Assembly (NCBI RefSeq): GCF_026626305.1
Contig: NZ_JAPNUE010000001.1
Coordinates: 1,072,905 to 1,136,904 of the forward strand
Direction of reading: 5' to 3'
Source of the DNA: Frigidibacter sp. RF13
Lineage (GTDB): Bacteria > Pseudomonadota > Alphaproteobacteria > Rhodobacterales > Rhodobacteraceae
Length of the DNA: 64,000 nt
Position 1 is the stretch's first letter; each line of letters opens with the position of its first letter. Under the pieces are notes generated by a model. That model was not told the DNA's origin. It did not search any database and worked only from the letters and a program-made list of their open reading frames with translations. Position numbers and translations under genes: made by a program. Positions 45,576 to 54,923 of the stretch are shown piece after piece.

Positions 45576-46171
45576 AAATAGATCCCGAGGCCGAAACCGA
45601 AGATGATCCAACCTGCAACCGCGTGCAGGAGAAGCGCGAGCGGGAAGCCGTGGCGCAGGTAGGCCTGTGCGAAAAAAAGCCCGCCCGCGAAGGTCATCAC
45701 CGCGACCGTAGCGCTCCAATACATGAGATGAGCAAAGGAGAAGGCGGCGGCGTTCAGAAGAAGCGCCCCCTGACCCCTGGGCAGAAGCGGACCGTAGCGG
45801 CGGAAGAAGAGCGGACGGAAGATCAGCTCCTGCGGCAAGGCCGACAGGACCGGATAGAGGCAGACGATCATCAGGAAGACGAGCGGCCGTTCCAGCGGTA
45901 GCAGGAAGGCGGCCTCGGGCCGGGTCGCGGCGATCACCGCCCCGCTCGCAAGCGCCGTGACGAGGACGAAGAGTGCAATCGGCCGCCAGGGCAGCCCGCC
46001 GGAAACAAGCTCGCGCCAGCGAAAGCCCGATGTTCTGGCAAGAAGCACAAGGCCGACCAGGGAAAATACGAAGAGTGCGGGAAATAGCAGCCGGGGCGGC
46101 AGGAAAAGCGCGACCGCAAGCGGCACTGCCAGAAAGAGCAGCAGGAATTCCAGCCAAAGCCGCTTGTGCAC
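45545..46171 (-). CDS. CPBP-family intramembrane metalloprotease
   Basis: This 208-residue CAAX-protease/bacteriocin-processing (CPBP) family membrane protein has motif 1 PQELIFRPLFFRRYG (first Glu of EExxxR replaced by Gln), motif 2 FSFAHLMY and motif 3 LLHAVAG. The start is GTG with GGGAGGGCGGA upstream. Its 3' end overlaps the convergent GT87 gene by 31 nt. The Gln substitution may alter activity. Confidence 0.85.
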   Translation of the reverse strand: MHKRLWLEFLLLFLAVPLAVALFLPPRLLFPALFVFSLVGLVLLARTSGFRWRELVSGGLPWRPIALFVLVTALASGAVIAATRPEAAFLLPLERPLVFLMIVCLYPVLSALPQELIFRPLFFRRYGPLLPRGQGALLLNAAAFSFAHLMYWSATVAVMTFAGGLFFAQAYLRHGFPLALLLHAVAGWIIFGFGLGIYFYSGNVVRPF

Positions 46172-46346
46172 TCCGCCCTCCCCTCGTCCTGCTCGGCAGA
46201 GACTGGCGGCTTCGCACCATCCTGGCAAGGCCAAGGGCGATGCTTCCTGAGCGGGGCGCAATTTCTTCGATCCGGCGCCGGTCGGGCCTTGCGCCCGGGG
46301 CGCGCTTGACTATAACCCGCGAAGTTTTGCGCGGAAGGGGGCTGTC

Positions 46347-49300
46347 ATGCCGAAGAGAACCGATATCAGATCCATCATGATCATCGGAGCCGGCCCCATC
46401 GTCATCGGACAGGCCTGCGAGTTCGACTATTCCGGCGCCCAGGCCTGCAAGGCACTGCGCGAGGAAGGCTACCGGGTGATCCTGGTGAACTCGAACCCCG
46501 CGACGATCATGACCGACCCCGGCCTTGCGGACGCCACCTATATCGAGCCGATCACTCCCGAGGTCGTGGCCAAGATCATCGAAAAGGAACGGCCCGACGC
46601 CCTTCTGCCTACGATGGGCGGCCAGACCGGCCTCAACACCTCGCTCGCGCTCGCCGACATGGGGGTCCTTGAAAAGTTCAAGGTCGAGCTGATCGGCGCC
46701 AACCGCGAAGCGATCGAGATGGCCGAGGACCGGAAGCTCTTCCGCGAGGCGATGGATCGGATCGGGCTCGAAAATCCCAAGGCCACGATCATCTCGGCCC
46801 CGAAAAAGGACAACGGCCGCTACGACATCAACGCGGGCGTCCGCGAGGCGATGGAGGCTTTGGAAGAGATCGGCCTGCCCGCCATCATCCGCCCCGCCTT
46901 CACGCTCGGCGGCACCGGCGGCGGCGTCGCCTATAACCGCGACGATTACGAAGCGATCTGCCGCTCGGGCCTTGATGCCTCGCCGGTCGCGCAGATCCTG
47001 GTCGACGAAAGCCTTCTGGGCTGGAAGGAATATGAGATGGAGGTCGTCCGCGACAAGGCGGACAATGCCATCATCGTCTGTTCGATCGAGAACGTCGATC
47101 CGATGGGCGTGCATACCGGCGACAGCATCACCGTGGCACCTGCGCTGACACTGACCGACAAGGAATATCAGATCATGCGCAACGGCTCGATTGCCGTCCT
47201 GCGCGAGATCGGGGTGGAAACCGGCGGGTCGAACGTCCAATGGGCGATCAATCCCAAGGACGGCCGCATGGTGGTGATCGAGATGAACCCGCGCGTCTCG
47301 CGTTCATCCGCGCTGGCGTCGAAGGCCACCGGCTTTCCCATCGCCAAGATCGCGGCGAAACTCGCCGTGGGCTATACGCTGGACGAGCTCGACAACGACA
47401 TCACCAAGGTCACGCCGGCGTCCTTCGAGCCGACCATCGACTATGTTGTGACCAAGATCCCGCGCTTCGCCTTCGAGAAATTCCCCGGCTCCGAGGCGAC
47501 GCTGACGACTGCGATGAAATCGGTGGGCGAGGCGATGGCCATCGGCCGCACCATCCATGAATCGTTGCAGAAAGCCTTGGCCTCGCTCGAAACCGGCCTG
47601 ACCGGCTTCGACGAGATCGAAATCGCCGGCGCGCCCGACCGCGCCGCCATCGTCAAGGCGATCTCCGCCCAGACGCCTGACCGCCTGCGCCTCATCGCTC
47701 AGGCCATGCGCCACGGCCTTTCCGACGACGACATTCAGCACGCGACCGCCTTCGACCCCTGGTTCCTTTCCCGCATCCGCGAGATCATCGAGGCCGAAGA
47801 ACAGGTCCGCGCCGAGGGCCTGCCCGCGACCGAGACCGGCTTGCGCAAGCTGAAGATGATGGGCTTCACCGACGCCCGCCTCGCGAAACTAACCGGCCAA
47901 AGCGAAGCCCAGATCCGCAAGGCCCGCCTCGCCAAGGGTGTCACCGCCGTCTTCAAGCGCATCGATACCTGCGCCGCCGAATTCGAGGCGCAGACCCCCT
48001 ACATGTATTCGACCTACGAAGTCCCCGCGATGGGCGATGTCGAATGCGAAAGCCGCCCGTCCGAGGCGAAGAAGGTCGTCATCCTCGGCGGCGGCCCGAA
48101 CCGGATCGGTCAGGGGATCGAGTTCGACTATTGCTGTTGCCACGCCTGCTTCGCCCTGACGGCTGCGGGCTATGAGACGATCATGGTCAACTGCAACCCC
48201 GAGACCGTGTCGACCGACTATGACACCTCCGACCGGCTCTATTTCGAACCGCTGACCTTCGAACATGTGATGGAAATCCTGCGCGTCGAGCAGGAAAAGG
48301 GCACGCTGCACGGCGTCATCGTCCAGTTCGGCGGCCAGACGCCCCTGAAACTCGCCAATGCCCTCCACGACGAAGGCATCCCGATCCTCGGCACCACGCC
48401 CGACGCGATCGACCTCGCCGAAGACCGCGAACGCTTCCAGAAACTTCTCAACGACCTCGGCCTCAAGCAGCCGGTGAACGGCATCGCCTCATCCGACGAA
48501 CAGGCCATCGCAATCGCCGAACGGGTCGGCTTCCCGCTGGTCATCCGCCCCTCCTATGTGCTGGGCGGCCGGGCGATGGAAATCGTCCGCGACATGGACC
48601 AGCTGAAGCGCTACATCACAACTGCCGTGAACGTCTCGGGCAAGAACCCGGTCCTCCTCGACAGCTACCTTTCCGGCGCCATCGAAGTGGACGTCGACGC
48701 CCTGTCGGACGGGAAAGACGTCCATGTCGCGGGGATCATGGAGCATATCGAAGAGGCGGGCGTCCATTCCGGCGACTCGGCCTGTTGCCTCCCGCCCCAC
48801 AACCTCTCGGCCGAGACGGTCGAGGAGCTGAAGCGCCAGACCGTGCAGATGGCGCTGGCCCTGAAGGTCGTGGGCCTGATGAACGTCCAGTTCGCGATCA
48901 AGGACGGCGTGATCTATGTGCTGGAGGTCAACCCCCGCGCCTCGCGCACCGTGCCCTTCGTCGCGAAAGCCACCGACAGCGCCATCGCCTCCATCGCCGC
49001 ACGGCTGATGGCGGGCGAGCCCTTGTCGACCTTCCCCATGCGCGCGCCCTACCCCGAAGGCGTCGGTCCCGACAGCCCGCTGCCCTTGGCCGATGCGATG
49101 ACGCTCGCCGACCCGAAGACCCCATGGTTCTCGGTCAAGGAGGCCGTCCTGCCCTTCGCCCGCTTCCCCGGCGTCGACCCGCTGCTCGGCCCCGAGATGC
49201 GTTCGACCGGCGAGGTCATGGGCTGGGACCGCACCTTCGCGCTCGCTTTCCTCAAGGCGCAGATGGGCGCCGGCACGCAACTGCCGGACGCGGGGCGCGC

Positions 49301-49676
49301 CTTCGTCTCGGTCAAGGATCAGGACAAGTCCGAGTCGCTCGCCGAAGCGATCCGCGACCTGATCTCCTTGGGGTTCGAGATCGTCGCGACCCGCGGCACC
49401 GCGACCTGGCTTTATGAAAAAGGCATCCGCACGCTGCCGGTGCTCAAGGTCTACGAAGGCCGCCCGAACATCGTCGACATGATGAAGAACGGCGAAGTCA
49501 CGCTGGTGTTCAACACCACCGACAGCAAGCAGGCCATCTCAGACAGCCGCGACATCCGCCGTGTGGCGCTGATGGACAAGATCCCCTATTTCACCACCGC
49601 CGCGGCGGCGATTGCAGCCGTTGCCGCGATGAAGGCGCGGGATGAGGGGTATGGAGTGAGGACGCTGCAGGGATAA
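46347..49676 (+). CDS. carB: carbamoyl-phosphate synthase large subunit
   Basis: This 1109-residue enzyme makes carbamoyl phosphate from bicarbonate, ammonia and two ATP for pyrimidine and arginine synthesis. Two homologous ATP-grasp halves are visible (first [17 protein letters not shown], second [17 protein letters not shown]), with the C-terminal MGS-like allosteric domain from about residue 960 (ATRGTATWL). No carA is adjacent in the window. GGAAGGGGG precedes the ATG. Confidence 0.97.
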   Translation: MPKRTDIRSIMIIGAGPIVIGQACEFDYSGAQACKALREEGYRVILVNSNPATIMTDPGLADATYIEPITPEVVAKIIEKERPDALLPTMGGQTGLNTSLALADMGVLEKFKVELIGANREAIEMAEDRKLFREAMDRIGLENPKATIISAPKKDNGRYDINAGVREAMEALEEIGLPAIIRPAFTLGGTGGGVAYNRDDYEAICRSGLDASPVAQILVDESLLGWKEYEMEVVRDKADNAIIVCSIENVDPMGVHTGDSITVAPALTLTDKEYQIMRNGSIAVLREIGVETGGSNVQWAINPKDGRMVVIEMNPRVSRSSALASKATGFPIAKIAAKLAVGYTLDELDNDITKVTPASFEPTIDYVVTKIPRFAFEKFPGSEATLTTAMKSVGEAMAIGRTIHESLQKALASLETGLTGFDEIEIAGAPDRAAIVKAISAQTPDRLRLIAQAMRHGLSDDDIQHATAFDPWFLSRIREIIEAEEQVRAEGLPATETGLRKLKMMGFTDARLAKLTGQSEAQIRKARLAKGVTAVFKRIDTCAAEFEAQTPYMYSTYEVPAMGDVECESRPSEAKKVVILGGGPNRIGQGIEFDYCCCHACFALTAAGYETIMVNCNPETVSTDYDTSDRLYFEPLTFEHVMEILRVEQEKGTLHGVIVQFGGQTPLKLANALHDEGIPILGTTPDAIDLAEDRERFQKLLNDLGLKQPVNGIASSDEQAIAIAERVGFPLVIRPSYVLGGRAMEIVRDMDQLKRYITTAVNVSGKNPVLLDSYLSGAIEVDVDALSDGKDVHVAGIMEHIEEAGVHSGDSACCLPPHNLSAETVEELKRQTVQMALALKVVGLMNVQFAIKDGVIYVLEVNPRASRTVPFVAKATDSAIASIAARLMAGEPLSTFPMRAPYPEGVGPDSPLPLADAMTLADPKTPWFSVKEAVLPFARFPGVDPLLGPEMRSTGEVMGWDRTFALAFLKAQMGAGTQLPDAGRAFVSVKDQDKSESLAEAIRDLISLGFEIVATRGTATWLYEKGIRTLPVLKVYEGRPNIVDMMKNGEVTLVFNTTDSKQAISDSRDIRRVALMDKIPYFTTAAAAIAAVAAMKARDEGYGVRTLQG

Positions 49677-49738
49677 GGCCTCGCCCCGATAGGGTCTCGG
49701 TTGCACGCGGTTGAAGACCTGGCGCATCGCTGTAGCCG

Positions 49739-49760
49739 AAAGGCCTTCGCGAAGGCTTTT
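49739..49760 (+). terminator. candidate carB terminator
   Basis: AAAGGCCTTCG and CGAAGGCTTT pair with one bulged G and run into TTTT. It starts 62 nt after the carB stop. Confidence 0.6.
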
Positions 49761-49811
49761 CGCGCTCGCGTCTCGCTCCCCGCTTGGACCGCGTCCGACG
49801 ATCAGCGCCGG

Positions 49812-50852
49812 TCAGGCGCCGGGCTCCGGCTCAGCAGGTCGGCTACTGCCATCCCACACCGTGCACCGCCCTCGCCCGTTGCGCTTCGAGGCATAGGTCG
49901 CCTCGTCGGCGTCGCTGTGCATCATCTCGGGGTCGGGACTCGCGTAGAAGCGCGAGAGCGTCACGCCGATCGAGCCCGAGATGCGGCAGGGCTGGCCCTC
50001 GTATAAGATCGGCCGCTCCAGCTCCGAGATGATCCGCGCGCCGATCCGTTCCACCCGGTCGGGGTCGGTTTCGCCGCGCAGCAGGATCACGAATTCATCG
50101 CCGCCGACCCGCGCAATCGTATCGGATTTGCGGGTCTCTTCCCTCAGCACGCCCGCGACCTCGGTCAGCACCAGGTCGCCCGCCGCATGGCCGAGCGTAT
50201 CGTTCACCGCCTTGAAGAAATCGAGGTCGAGATGGAGAAGTGCGAATTGCCCCTCGCCGCGCGCCGCCAGAGTGCAGGCGCGTATCAGTTCGGCATCGAG
50301 CGCCCGGCGGTTGCCAAGGCCGGTCAGCGCGTCGGTCAGCGCCTGCGCTTCGGAGGCCGCTCGCGCCGCCTCCAGCCGGCGGTTGAGCGCGGCCAGTTCG
50401 CCCATCACCGCGGCCTTCACCTCGGTGAGGTACAGAAGCTCGACCGTCAGGTCGGTCGGCGCGAAATCAGCGTTGGTCAGGCGGTAGTCGCGCACCGCCT
50501 CGGCAACTGATATGCCGAACGAGAGGTTGAGGATCCAGCCCTGCCCGCCATCGAGCGGCTGGACCTGGCCGCGCAATGTCGTCCCCTGCCCGCGCTTCAG
50601 CGTCACGAGGATGCGCTGTCCGCTGAAGGCCTCGACATCGGCCATGCTGAGAAGCGCCCGGGGTTTTTCCACCTCGAAGAGGTCGAGAAACCGCGTACCG
50701 ATCAGCGGGCCCGCACCGCAGAGTTTCTTCAGCGTCGGCCCGACGGCGCGGACAAGGCCGTTCGGCGTGACCCACAGATACATCGGCATCAGCCTGCCGA
50801 GCGCGTCGGTTCCGACAAGAGCCGCATCCTGCACGGTCAGTCCGTCCATCAT
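49812..50852 (-). CDS. HNOBA-GGDEF diguanylate cyclase coupled to H-NOX
   Basis: This 346-residue signalling protein has an N-terminal H-NOX-associated (HNOBA) domain (LMPMYLWVTPNGLVRAVGPT to about 115), a helical linker (TEVKAAVMGELAALNRRL), and a GGDEF domain with intact GGDEF at 250-254. The product-inhibition I-site RKSD (241-244) is exactly five residues before it. It should make cyclic di-GMP under control of the upstream H-NOX protein. The ATG overlaps the H-NOX stop. Confidence 0.9.
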   Translation of the reverse strand: MMDGLTVQDAALVGTDALGRLMPMYLWVTPNGLVRAVGPTLKKLCGAGPLIGTRFLDLFEVEKPRALLSMADVEAFSGQRILVTLKRGQGTTLRGQVQPLDGGQGWILNLSFGISVAEAVRDYRLTNADFAPTDLTVELLYLTEVKAAVMGELAALNRRLEAARAASEAQALTDALTGLGNRRALDAELIRACTLAARGEGQFALLHLDLDFFKAVNDTLGHAAGDLVLTEVAGVLREETRKSDTIARVGGDEFVILLRGETDPDRVERIGARIISELERPILYEGQPCRISGSIGVTLSRFYASPDPEMMHSDADEATYASKRNGRGRCTVWDGSSRPAEPEPGA

Positions 50853-51418
50853 GCGTCCTCGGGCCGGGCGAGGTCGAAGGCGCGCCCCGAGGCATAGGCG
50901 GTCTGCAGAAGCTCCACCTTCACCTTCCGTTCGCCGTCGAGATCGACGAGCGCGAAAGCGCCGTAATCGTCTGCCATCGCCCGGAGGATACCGGCAAAGA
51001 CCGGGGCGAAACCGGGATGGCCCGCGGCGAAATGCAGGGTGAACTGATCGGGCTCCGGCGCGTCGAGTATCAGATCCGGCAGGCCGATGTCGGCCACCGC
51101 CAGCCGCGCCCGCTCGGGCAGTTCATCGACGGTCTGCAGAAAATCGACATAATCCACACCGCCAAACCGCAGGAGCCGCCGCAGCGGTTCGAGCGACACG
51201 AGATAGATCCCCAGATCCTCGAGCAAGGCCTCGCGCGGCTTGGCGAGCGCGTCCGCTGCGGCCTCGATCACCCTGTCGGTGAGGTCGTCCTCATAGGTCA
51301 GCATCGCCTCGAACCCTTCGGCGCCCACGCCCGCGGCCTCGGCAATGCGCGACCAGAGCGCGGGCCCATAGGTATCGCGCAGGAATCCTTGCAAGGATCG
51401 GTTGATCAGCCCGTGCAT
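50849..51418 (-). CDS. H-NOX (haem NO-binding) domain protein lacking the haem ligand
   Basis: This 189-residue stand-alone H-NOX-fold protein matches the family from MHGLINRSLQGFLRDTYG through VDYVDFLQTVDEL. The proximal haem ligand His is replaced: DELPERARLAVADIGLPDL has Pro101 where Vibrio-type proteins have DYIHVEVR. The porphyrin-binding YxSxR is F130-A-A132-G-H134. Canonical haem or NO binding is therefore unlikely. The gene is translationally coupled to the HNOBA-GGDEF cyclase, so it probably still regulates it. Confidence 0.88.
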   Translation of the reverse strand: MHGLINRSLQGFLRDTYGPALWSRIAEAAGVGAEGFEAMLTYEDDLTDRVIEAAADALAKPREALLEDLGIYLVSLEPLRRLLRFGGVDYVDFLQTVDELPERARLAVADIGLPDLILDAPEPDQFTLHFAAGHPGFAPVFAGILRAMADDYGAFALVDLDGERKVKVELLQTAYASGRAFDLARPEDA

Positions 51419-51544
51419 GCGGCTCTCTTCTCTCTTTCCGCGATCCTAGGAAGCGCGAGTTAAGAAAGAGCGAAGCGCAACACGCATCACCCGCCCGAGC
51501 CCGATTTCGCGCCGCAGGCGCGGGGGCGGACGAGAGAAAGGCTT

Positions 51545-51566
51545 GCGCGGGCCGCAAGGCCCGCGC
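51545..51566 (-). terminator. stable hairpin after the mttB-like gene
   Basis: GCGCGGGCC and GGCCCGCGC enclose a GCAA tetraloop (as read on the plus strand), 42 nt past the MttB-like stop. No long U tract follows. Confidence 0.5.
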
Positions 51567-51607
51567 TCCGCTGGATCAGCACCGGCGAAAGGTGCAGCGC
51601 GCCCGGT

Positions 51608-53161
51608 TCAGAAGTCGGTCGGCGCCCCGCCCTCGGCCTTGCGGCGGGCGACGAAGTCGCTCAGCTCCTCGCGGATGCCCTCATCCATCGGCGGCGGGGT
51701 GAAATCGGCCAATATGTCCTTGAAAATCCGGTGCGCACGCTCGGCCGACCAGACGCTGCCGTCCAGCTGCCAGGCCTCGAAATTGCGCCAGTCGCTGGCG
51801 AAAGGCTGGTAGAAGGCAGTGGTATAGCGGTCCTGCGTGTGCTGGCAGCCGAAATAATGGCCGTCCGGCCCCACTTCGGCGATCGTCTCGACCGCAATCT
51901 CCTCCGGCCCCGTCGCCCAGACCTGCGGCTCCATATAGCGCTGGATCATCTGCAGCACTTCACAGTCCATCACGAACTTCTCGGGGCTGGCGATCAGCCC
52001 GCCTTCCAGCCATCCGGCAGCGTGATAGACGAGGTTCGACCCCGACTGGACGGCAGCCCAGAGCGAATTCGACGTCTCCCACATCGCCTGCCCGTCCGGC
52101 ACGTTTGCCGCGCAGACACCGGACGACCGCAACGGCAGGCCGTAGTACCGCGCCATCTGCCCGGTCATCTGGGTCGCGCGCATATATTCCGGCGTGCCGA
52201 AAGCAGGGGCGCCCGACTTCATGTCGACGTTCGAAGTGAAGGTGCCGATCATCGCGGGCGAGCCTGGCGCCACATATTGCAGAAGCGCGATCGCCGACAA
52301 AGCCTCGGCGATCGACAGGGTGACCGCCCCCGCCATCGTCACCGGCGCCATGGCGCCTGCGAGCGTGAAGGGCGTCACCACCACCGCCTGACCGGCGCGG
52401 GCAAGCCTCAGGGCGCCATCGATCATCGGGAAATCGTGCTTCAGCGGCGAGACCGAGTTGATGTTGGTGAACATCCGGGGTTTCGCTCGGAACGCCTCGT
52501 GGCTGAGGCCGCCCGCGATCCGCACCATCTCCATCGCATCTTCGACCCGCTCTTTCCCGAGCGAATAGGCATGGCAGACCTTGTCGGTCAGCGTGAGCTT
52601 TTCATAAAGGCAGTCCAGATGACGGACCGAGGCATGGATTTCCACCGGCTCAACCGGATAGCCGCCGGCGAAATGGATACAGTTGAAATATTGGGTCAGC
52701 TTGATGAAGGTCCGGAACCCGTCCATGAAGCCCGAGACCTTGCCACGTTCCAGATCCCAGTAGTTGGGCGGCGAGGAGACATTGCCGAAGAGCATCGCCT
52801 TACCGCCAAAGGGCAGCGCACGGTCTGGATTGCGCGGGGTGACGGTGAATTCGGACGGCGCCTTGCGCACCATCTCCATCACGAAATCCTCGTCCATGCG
52901 GACGGTCTCGCCGTCGACCTTGCAGCCCGCCTTGCGGAAGATCTCCAGCGCCTCGTCGTTCAGGAAGCGGATGCCTATTTCCTTCAGGACACGCATCGCG
53001 CCCTTGTGGATTGCCTCGACTCCCTCGGGACCCATCGGCTCGACCGGTCGGTCATGGTTCTGGGGGATGCGCCAGCTCATCTGGTCGATCGCGCGCTTGC
53101 CTGCGCGCTCGGCATGGCCACTGCGCCCGCCAGCTCTTTTGCGTTTCAGCTCCGCCACCAT
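51608..53161 (-). CDS. MttB-superfamily methyltransferase (non-pyrrolysine)
   Basis: This 517-residue protein belongs to the trimethylamine methyltransferase (MttB) superfamily, a TIM-barrel corrinoid-dependent methyltransferase group. Recognisable segments include GFRTFIKLTQYFNCIHFAGGYP, FTNINSVSPLKHD and SIAEALSAIALLQYVAPGSP. No in-frame UAG occurs, so it lacks pyrrolysine and belongs with MtgB-like enzymes acting on betaines or other quaternary amines. No corrinoid protein gene is adjacent. GGGGAGG precedes the ATG. Confidence 0.9.
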   Translation of the reverse strand: MVAELKRKRAGGRSGHAERAGKRAIDQMSWRIPQNHDRPVEPMGPEGVEAIHKGAMRVLKEIGIRFLNDEALEIFRKAGCKVDGETVRMDEDFVMEMVRKAPSEFTVTPRNPDRALPFGGKAMLFGNVSSPPNYWDLERGKVSGFMDGFRTFIKLTQYFNCIHFAGGYPVEPVEIHASVRHLDCLYEKLTLTDKVCHAYSLGKERVEDAMEMVRIAGGLSHEAFRAKPRMFTNINSVSPLKHDFPMIDGALRLARAGQAVVVTPFTLAGAMAPVTMAGAVTLSIAEALSAIALLQYVAPGSPAMIGTFTSNVDMKSGAPAFGTPEYMRATQMTGQMARYYGLPLRSSGVCAANVPDGQAMWETSNSLWAAVQSGSNLVYHAAGWLEGGLIASPEKFVMDCEVLQMIQRYMEPQVWATGPEEIAVETIAEVGPDGHYFGCQHTQDRYTTAFYQPFASDWRNFEAWQLDGSVWSAERAHRIFKDILADFTPPPMDEGIREELSDFVARRKAEGGAPTDF

Positions 53162-53222
53162 GTGCGAACCTCCCCTTGCTGTCCAAGGAATGGGCGCAGG
53201 TTCGCGCGGCTTCGCCGCACTT

Positions 53223-53242
53223 TGCGACGCGAAAGCGTCGCA
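53223..53242 (-). terminator. hairpin after the HAD gene
   Basis: TGCGACGC and GCGTCGCA form an 8-bp stem around a GAAA loop, 17 nt beyond the HAD stop. It also sits in the mttB-like leader. Confidence 0.5.
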
Positions 53243-53258
53243 TTTGACGGATTTACTC

Positions 53259-53963
53259 TCAGGCCGCGATCAGCGAGCCGATCCAGCCCGGCAGCTCGCC
53301 GATGGTCGGCAGAACGACATCGGCATGGGGGGCAAGCTCGTCACGGCCCGCTATGCCGGTCAGGACGGCCACGGTCCGCATTCCCGCTGCGCGGCCCGCA
53401 TGCAGGTCGTGCAGGCTGTCGCCGACCATCGCGGTTTCATGGGCCTGAAGGCCGGTCCGGTCGAGGAAGGCCTGCATCTGGCCGGTAGCGGGTTTGCCAC
53501 CCCAGCCGCTGTCGAACCCCGCAACGAAGTCGAAATAGGGCGTCAGGCCCGCCGTCTTAAGATGCACGCGCGCCGGTTCCTCGGCGTCATTTGTGGCAAG
53601 ACCCAGCTTCAGCCCCATCTCGCGGAACCGCTGGAAGAGCGGAACGAGCGGCACGGCGGGCACCATATCGTTCTTCACGGCGAGCGCGTTCAGATCGGCC
53701 ACCAGAGCCTCGACCGGGCGGTCCGGCGCAAATTCGGACAGCAGGGCGGCAATCTCGGCGACCGTATGGCCGATCACCACGCTGCCCTCGTCGAAACGCC
53801 CTGCGCCAAGATCGAAACCCAGAATATCGGCCACAGCGCTGCGCGTCTCGGCCGACGGTCCGGCCAGCCGTTCGATCACCCGCGCGGTCCAACCGCCCCA
53901 GGTCGAATGGAAATCGAAGAGCGTTCCATCCTTGTCAAACAGCAGTCCGCGGATTTCGGCCAT
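53259..53963 (-). CDS. HAD-superfamily phosphatase (Gph-like)
   Basis: This 234-residue HAD hydrolase has motif I LLFDKDGTLFDF (nucleophile Asp), motif II ATND, motif III Lys in GGKP and motif IV MVGDSLHDLHAG. It resembles phosphoglycolate phosphatases; the substrate is not fixed by sequence. GGAGG precedes the ATG. Confidence 0.92.
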   Translation of the reverse strand: MAEIRGLLFDKDGTLFDFHSTWGGWTARVIERLAGPSAETRSAVADILGFDLGAGRFDEGSVVIGHTVAEIAALLSEFAPDRPVEALVADLNALAVKNDMVPAVPLVPLFQRFREMGLKLGLATNDAEEPARVHLKTAGLTPYFDFVAGFDSGWGGKPATGQMQAFLDRTGLQAHETAMVGDSLHDLHAGRAAGMRTVAVLTGIAGRDELAPHADVVLPTIGELPGWIGSLIAA

Positions 53964-54090
53964 TCCATCCTCCCCAGGCGATCCGCCGGACCATTTCCGA
54001 TTCCGGCGGCGGGCGCAATGGGAAGCAACCGGGAATCGGCGAGGGGCGCGAGTTACCGGAACCCCGGCAACCGCGCATCGCGATCAGGCC

Positions 54091-54411
54091 TCACCTGACG
54101 CCAATGTCGATATCGGCATCGACCAGAAGAACGGCCTTGCAGGCACCCCCGTCACCTTCGATTGCCCAGACATGGCTTGTGAAGGTTGGCTGTTCGATCT
54201 GCGCTCTTGGCGCGATCTCGGTATAAAGCGTTGCCGCGCCGCTGAAATCTATCCAGTAGAGCCGCAAAACTTCCGCATCCGAGCGATTGGTGATCACCAA
54301 AACGCGGGCCTGATCGGTCTGCGCCGAGGTCAGGCCGGCGGTATTGCAGGCGGCATGGCCGGTCATGGGCAGGGCCAGAAGGGCAAAGAGTGGCAGCGCA
54401 AATCTGGACAT
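54091..54411 (-). CDS. secreted VHL beta-domain protein
   Basis: This 106-residue exported protein has a signal peptide at residues 1-20 (ending GHA). The mature part resembles the von Hippel-Lindau beta domain: VLVITNRSDAEVLRLYWIDF, then LYTEIAPRAQ and TFTSHVWAIEG. Aligned to human pVHL, the hydroxyproline-pocket residues are W53 (W88), Y63 (Y98), T76 (S111), H80 (H115) and W82 (W117), with identical spacing from W53 on. C22 and C91 could form a disulfide. No elongin-binding alpha domain exists. It is a lone gene; its ligand is unknown. Confidence 0.85.
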   Translation of the reverse strand: MSRFALPLFALLALPMTGHAACNTAGLTSAQTDQARVLVITNRSDAEVLRLYWIDFSGAATLYTEIAPRAQIEQPTFTSHVWAIEGDGGACKAVLLVDADIDIGVR

Positions 54412-54520
54412 TTTCGGAACCTCGGCAAGCCGCCGCTTTGATCGCCGGCGGCGGCGAGGTTAGCATTGAGGCCCGATCTTTGGAAACCTGTCGTAGCTCT
54501 CTGACGGGCGGCGGGAGCCT

Positions 54521-54805
54521 TCAGGCCCAGTCATCCAGCGCCGCCCCCGGCAGCGCGGCGCGCGCCGCGCGCGGCCGGTCATAGGCAAGTCCCGTGTCGT
54601 CGCAGAAGCCGGTGATCCAGGCGTCATCCATCAAAAGGAAATCCAGAACCGCCGCCAGAAATTCCGGCTCGCCCGCGCGCTGCCGCATCTCGTCGATGGT
54701 GACACCGCTCGCCCCCATGAAGACCGGAAACAGCTCGTCCTGACCAGCAAGCCAGGCGAGAGCTTCCGCCGCGATCAGTTCGGCACTTTCCCGCTGATGG
54801 GCCAT
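54521..54805 (-). CDS. DUF3572 family protein
   Basis: This 94-residue helical protein has the family pattern AEALAWLAGQDELFPVFMGASG, LRQRAGEPEFLAAVLDFLL-like core and WITGFCDDTGLAYD. The function is unknown. It is divergent from the PleD-type gene; this arrangement is typical of Rhodobacterales. The frame is open upstream but the chosen ATG gives the family start. Confidence 0.85.
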   Translation of the reverse strand: MAHQRESAELIAAEALAWLAGQDELFPVFMGASGVTIDEMRQRAGEPEFLAAVLDFLLMDDAWITGFCDDTGLAYDRPRAARAALPGAALDDWA

Positions 54806-54923
54806 CCTAGCTTCCGATCCTGAAAGTTTTCCCCAAAGCCTACCCATTTCTGGAAAGCATTTCTTAACCATTGCGAACGAAAGATGACCGCACCGGGTGC
54901 CAGTATTCCTATGGAGCGGGGTT

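Noticed and set aside
46538..49315. Long antisense frames within carB
   Set aside because: They mirror the codon pattern of carB, which is intact over 1109 codons with both ATP-grasp halves.
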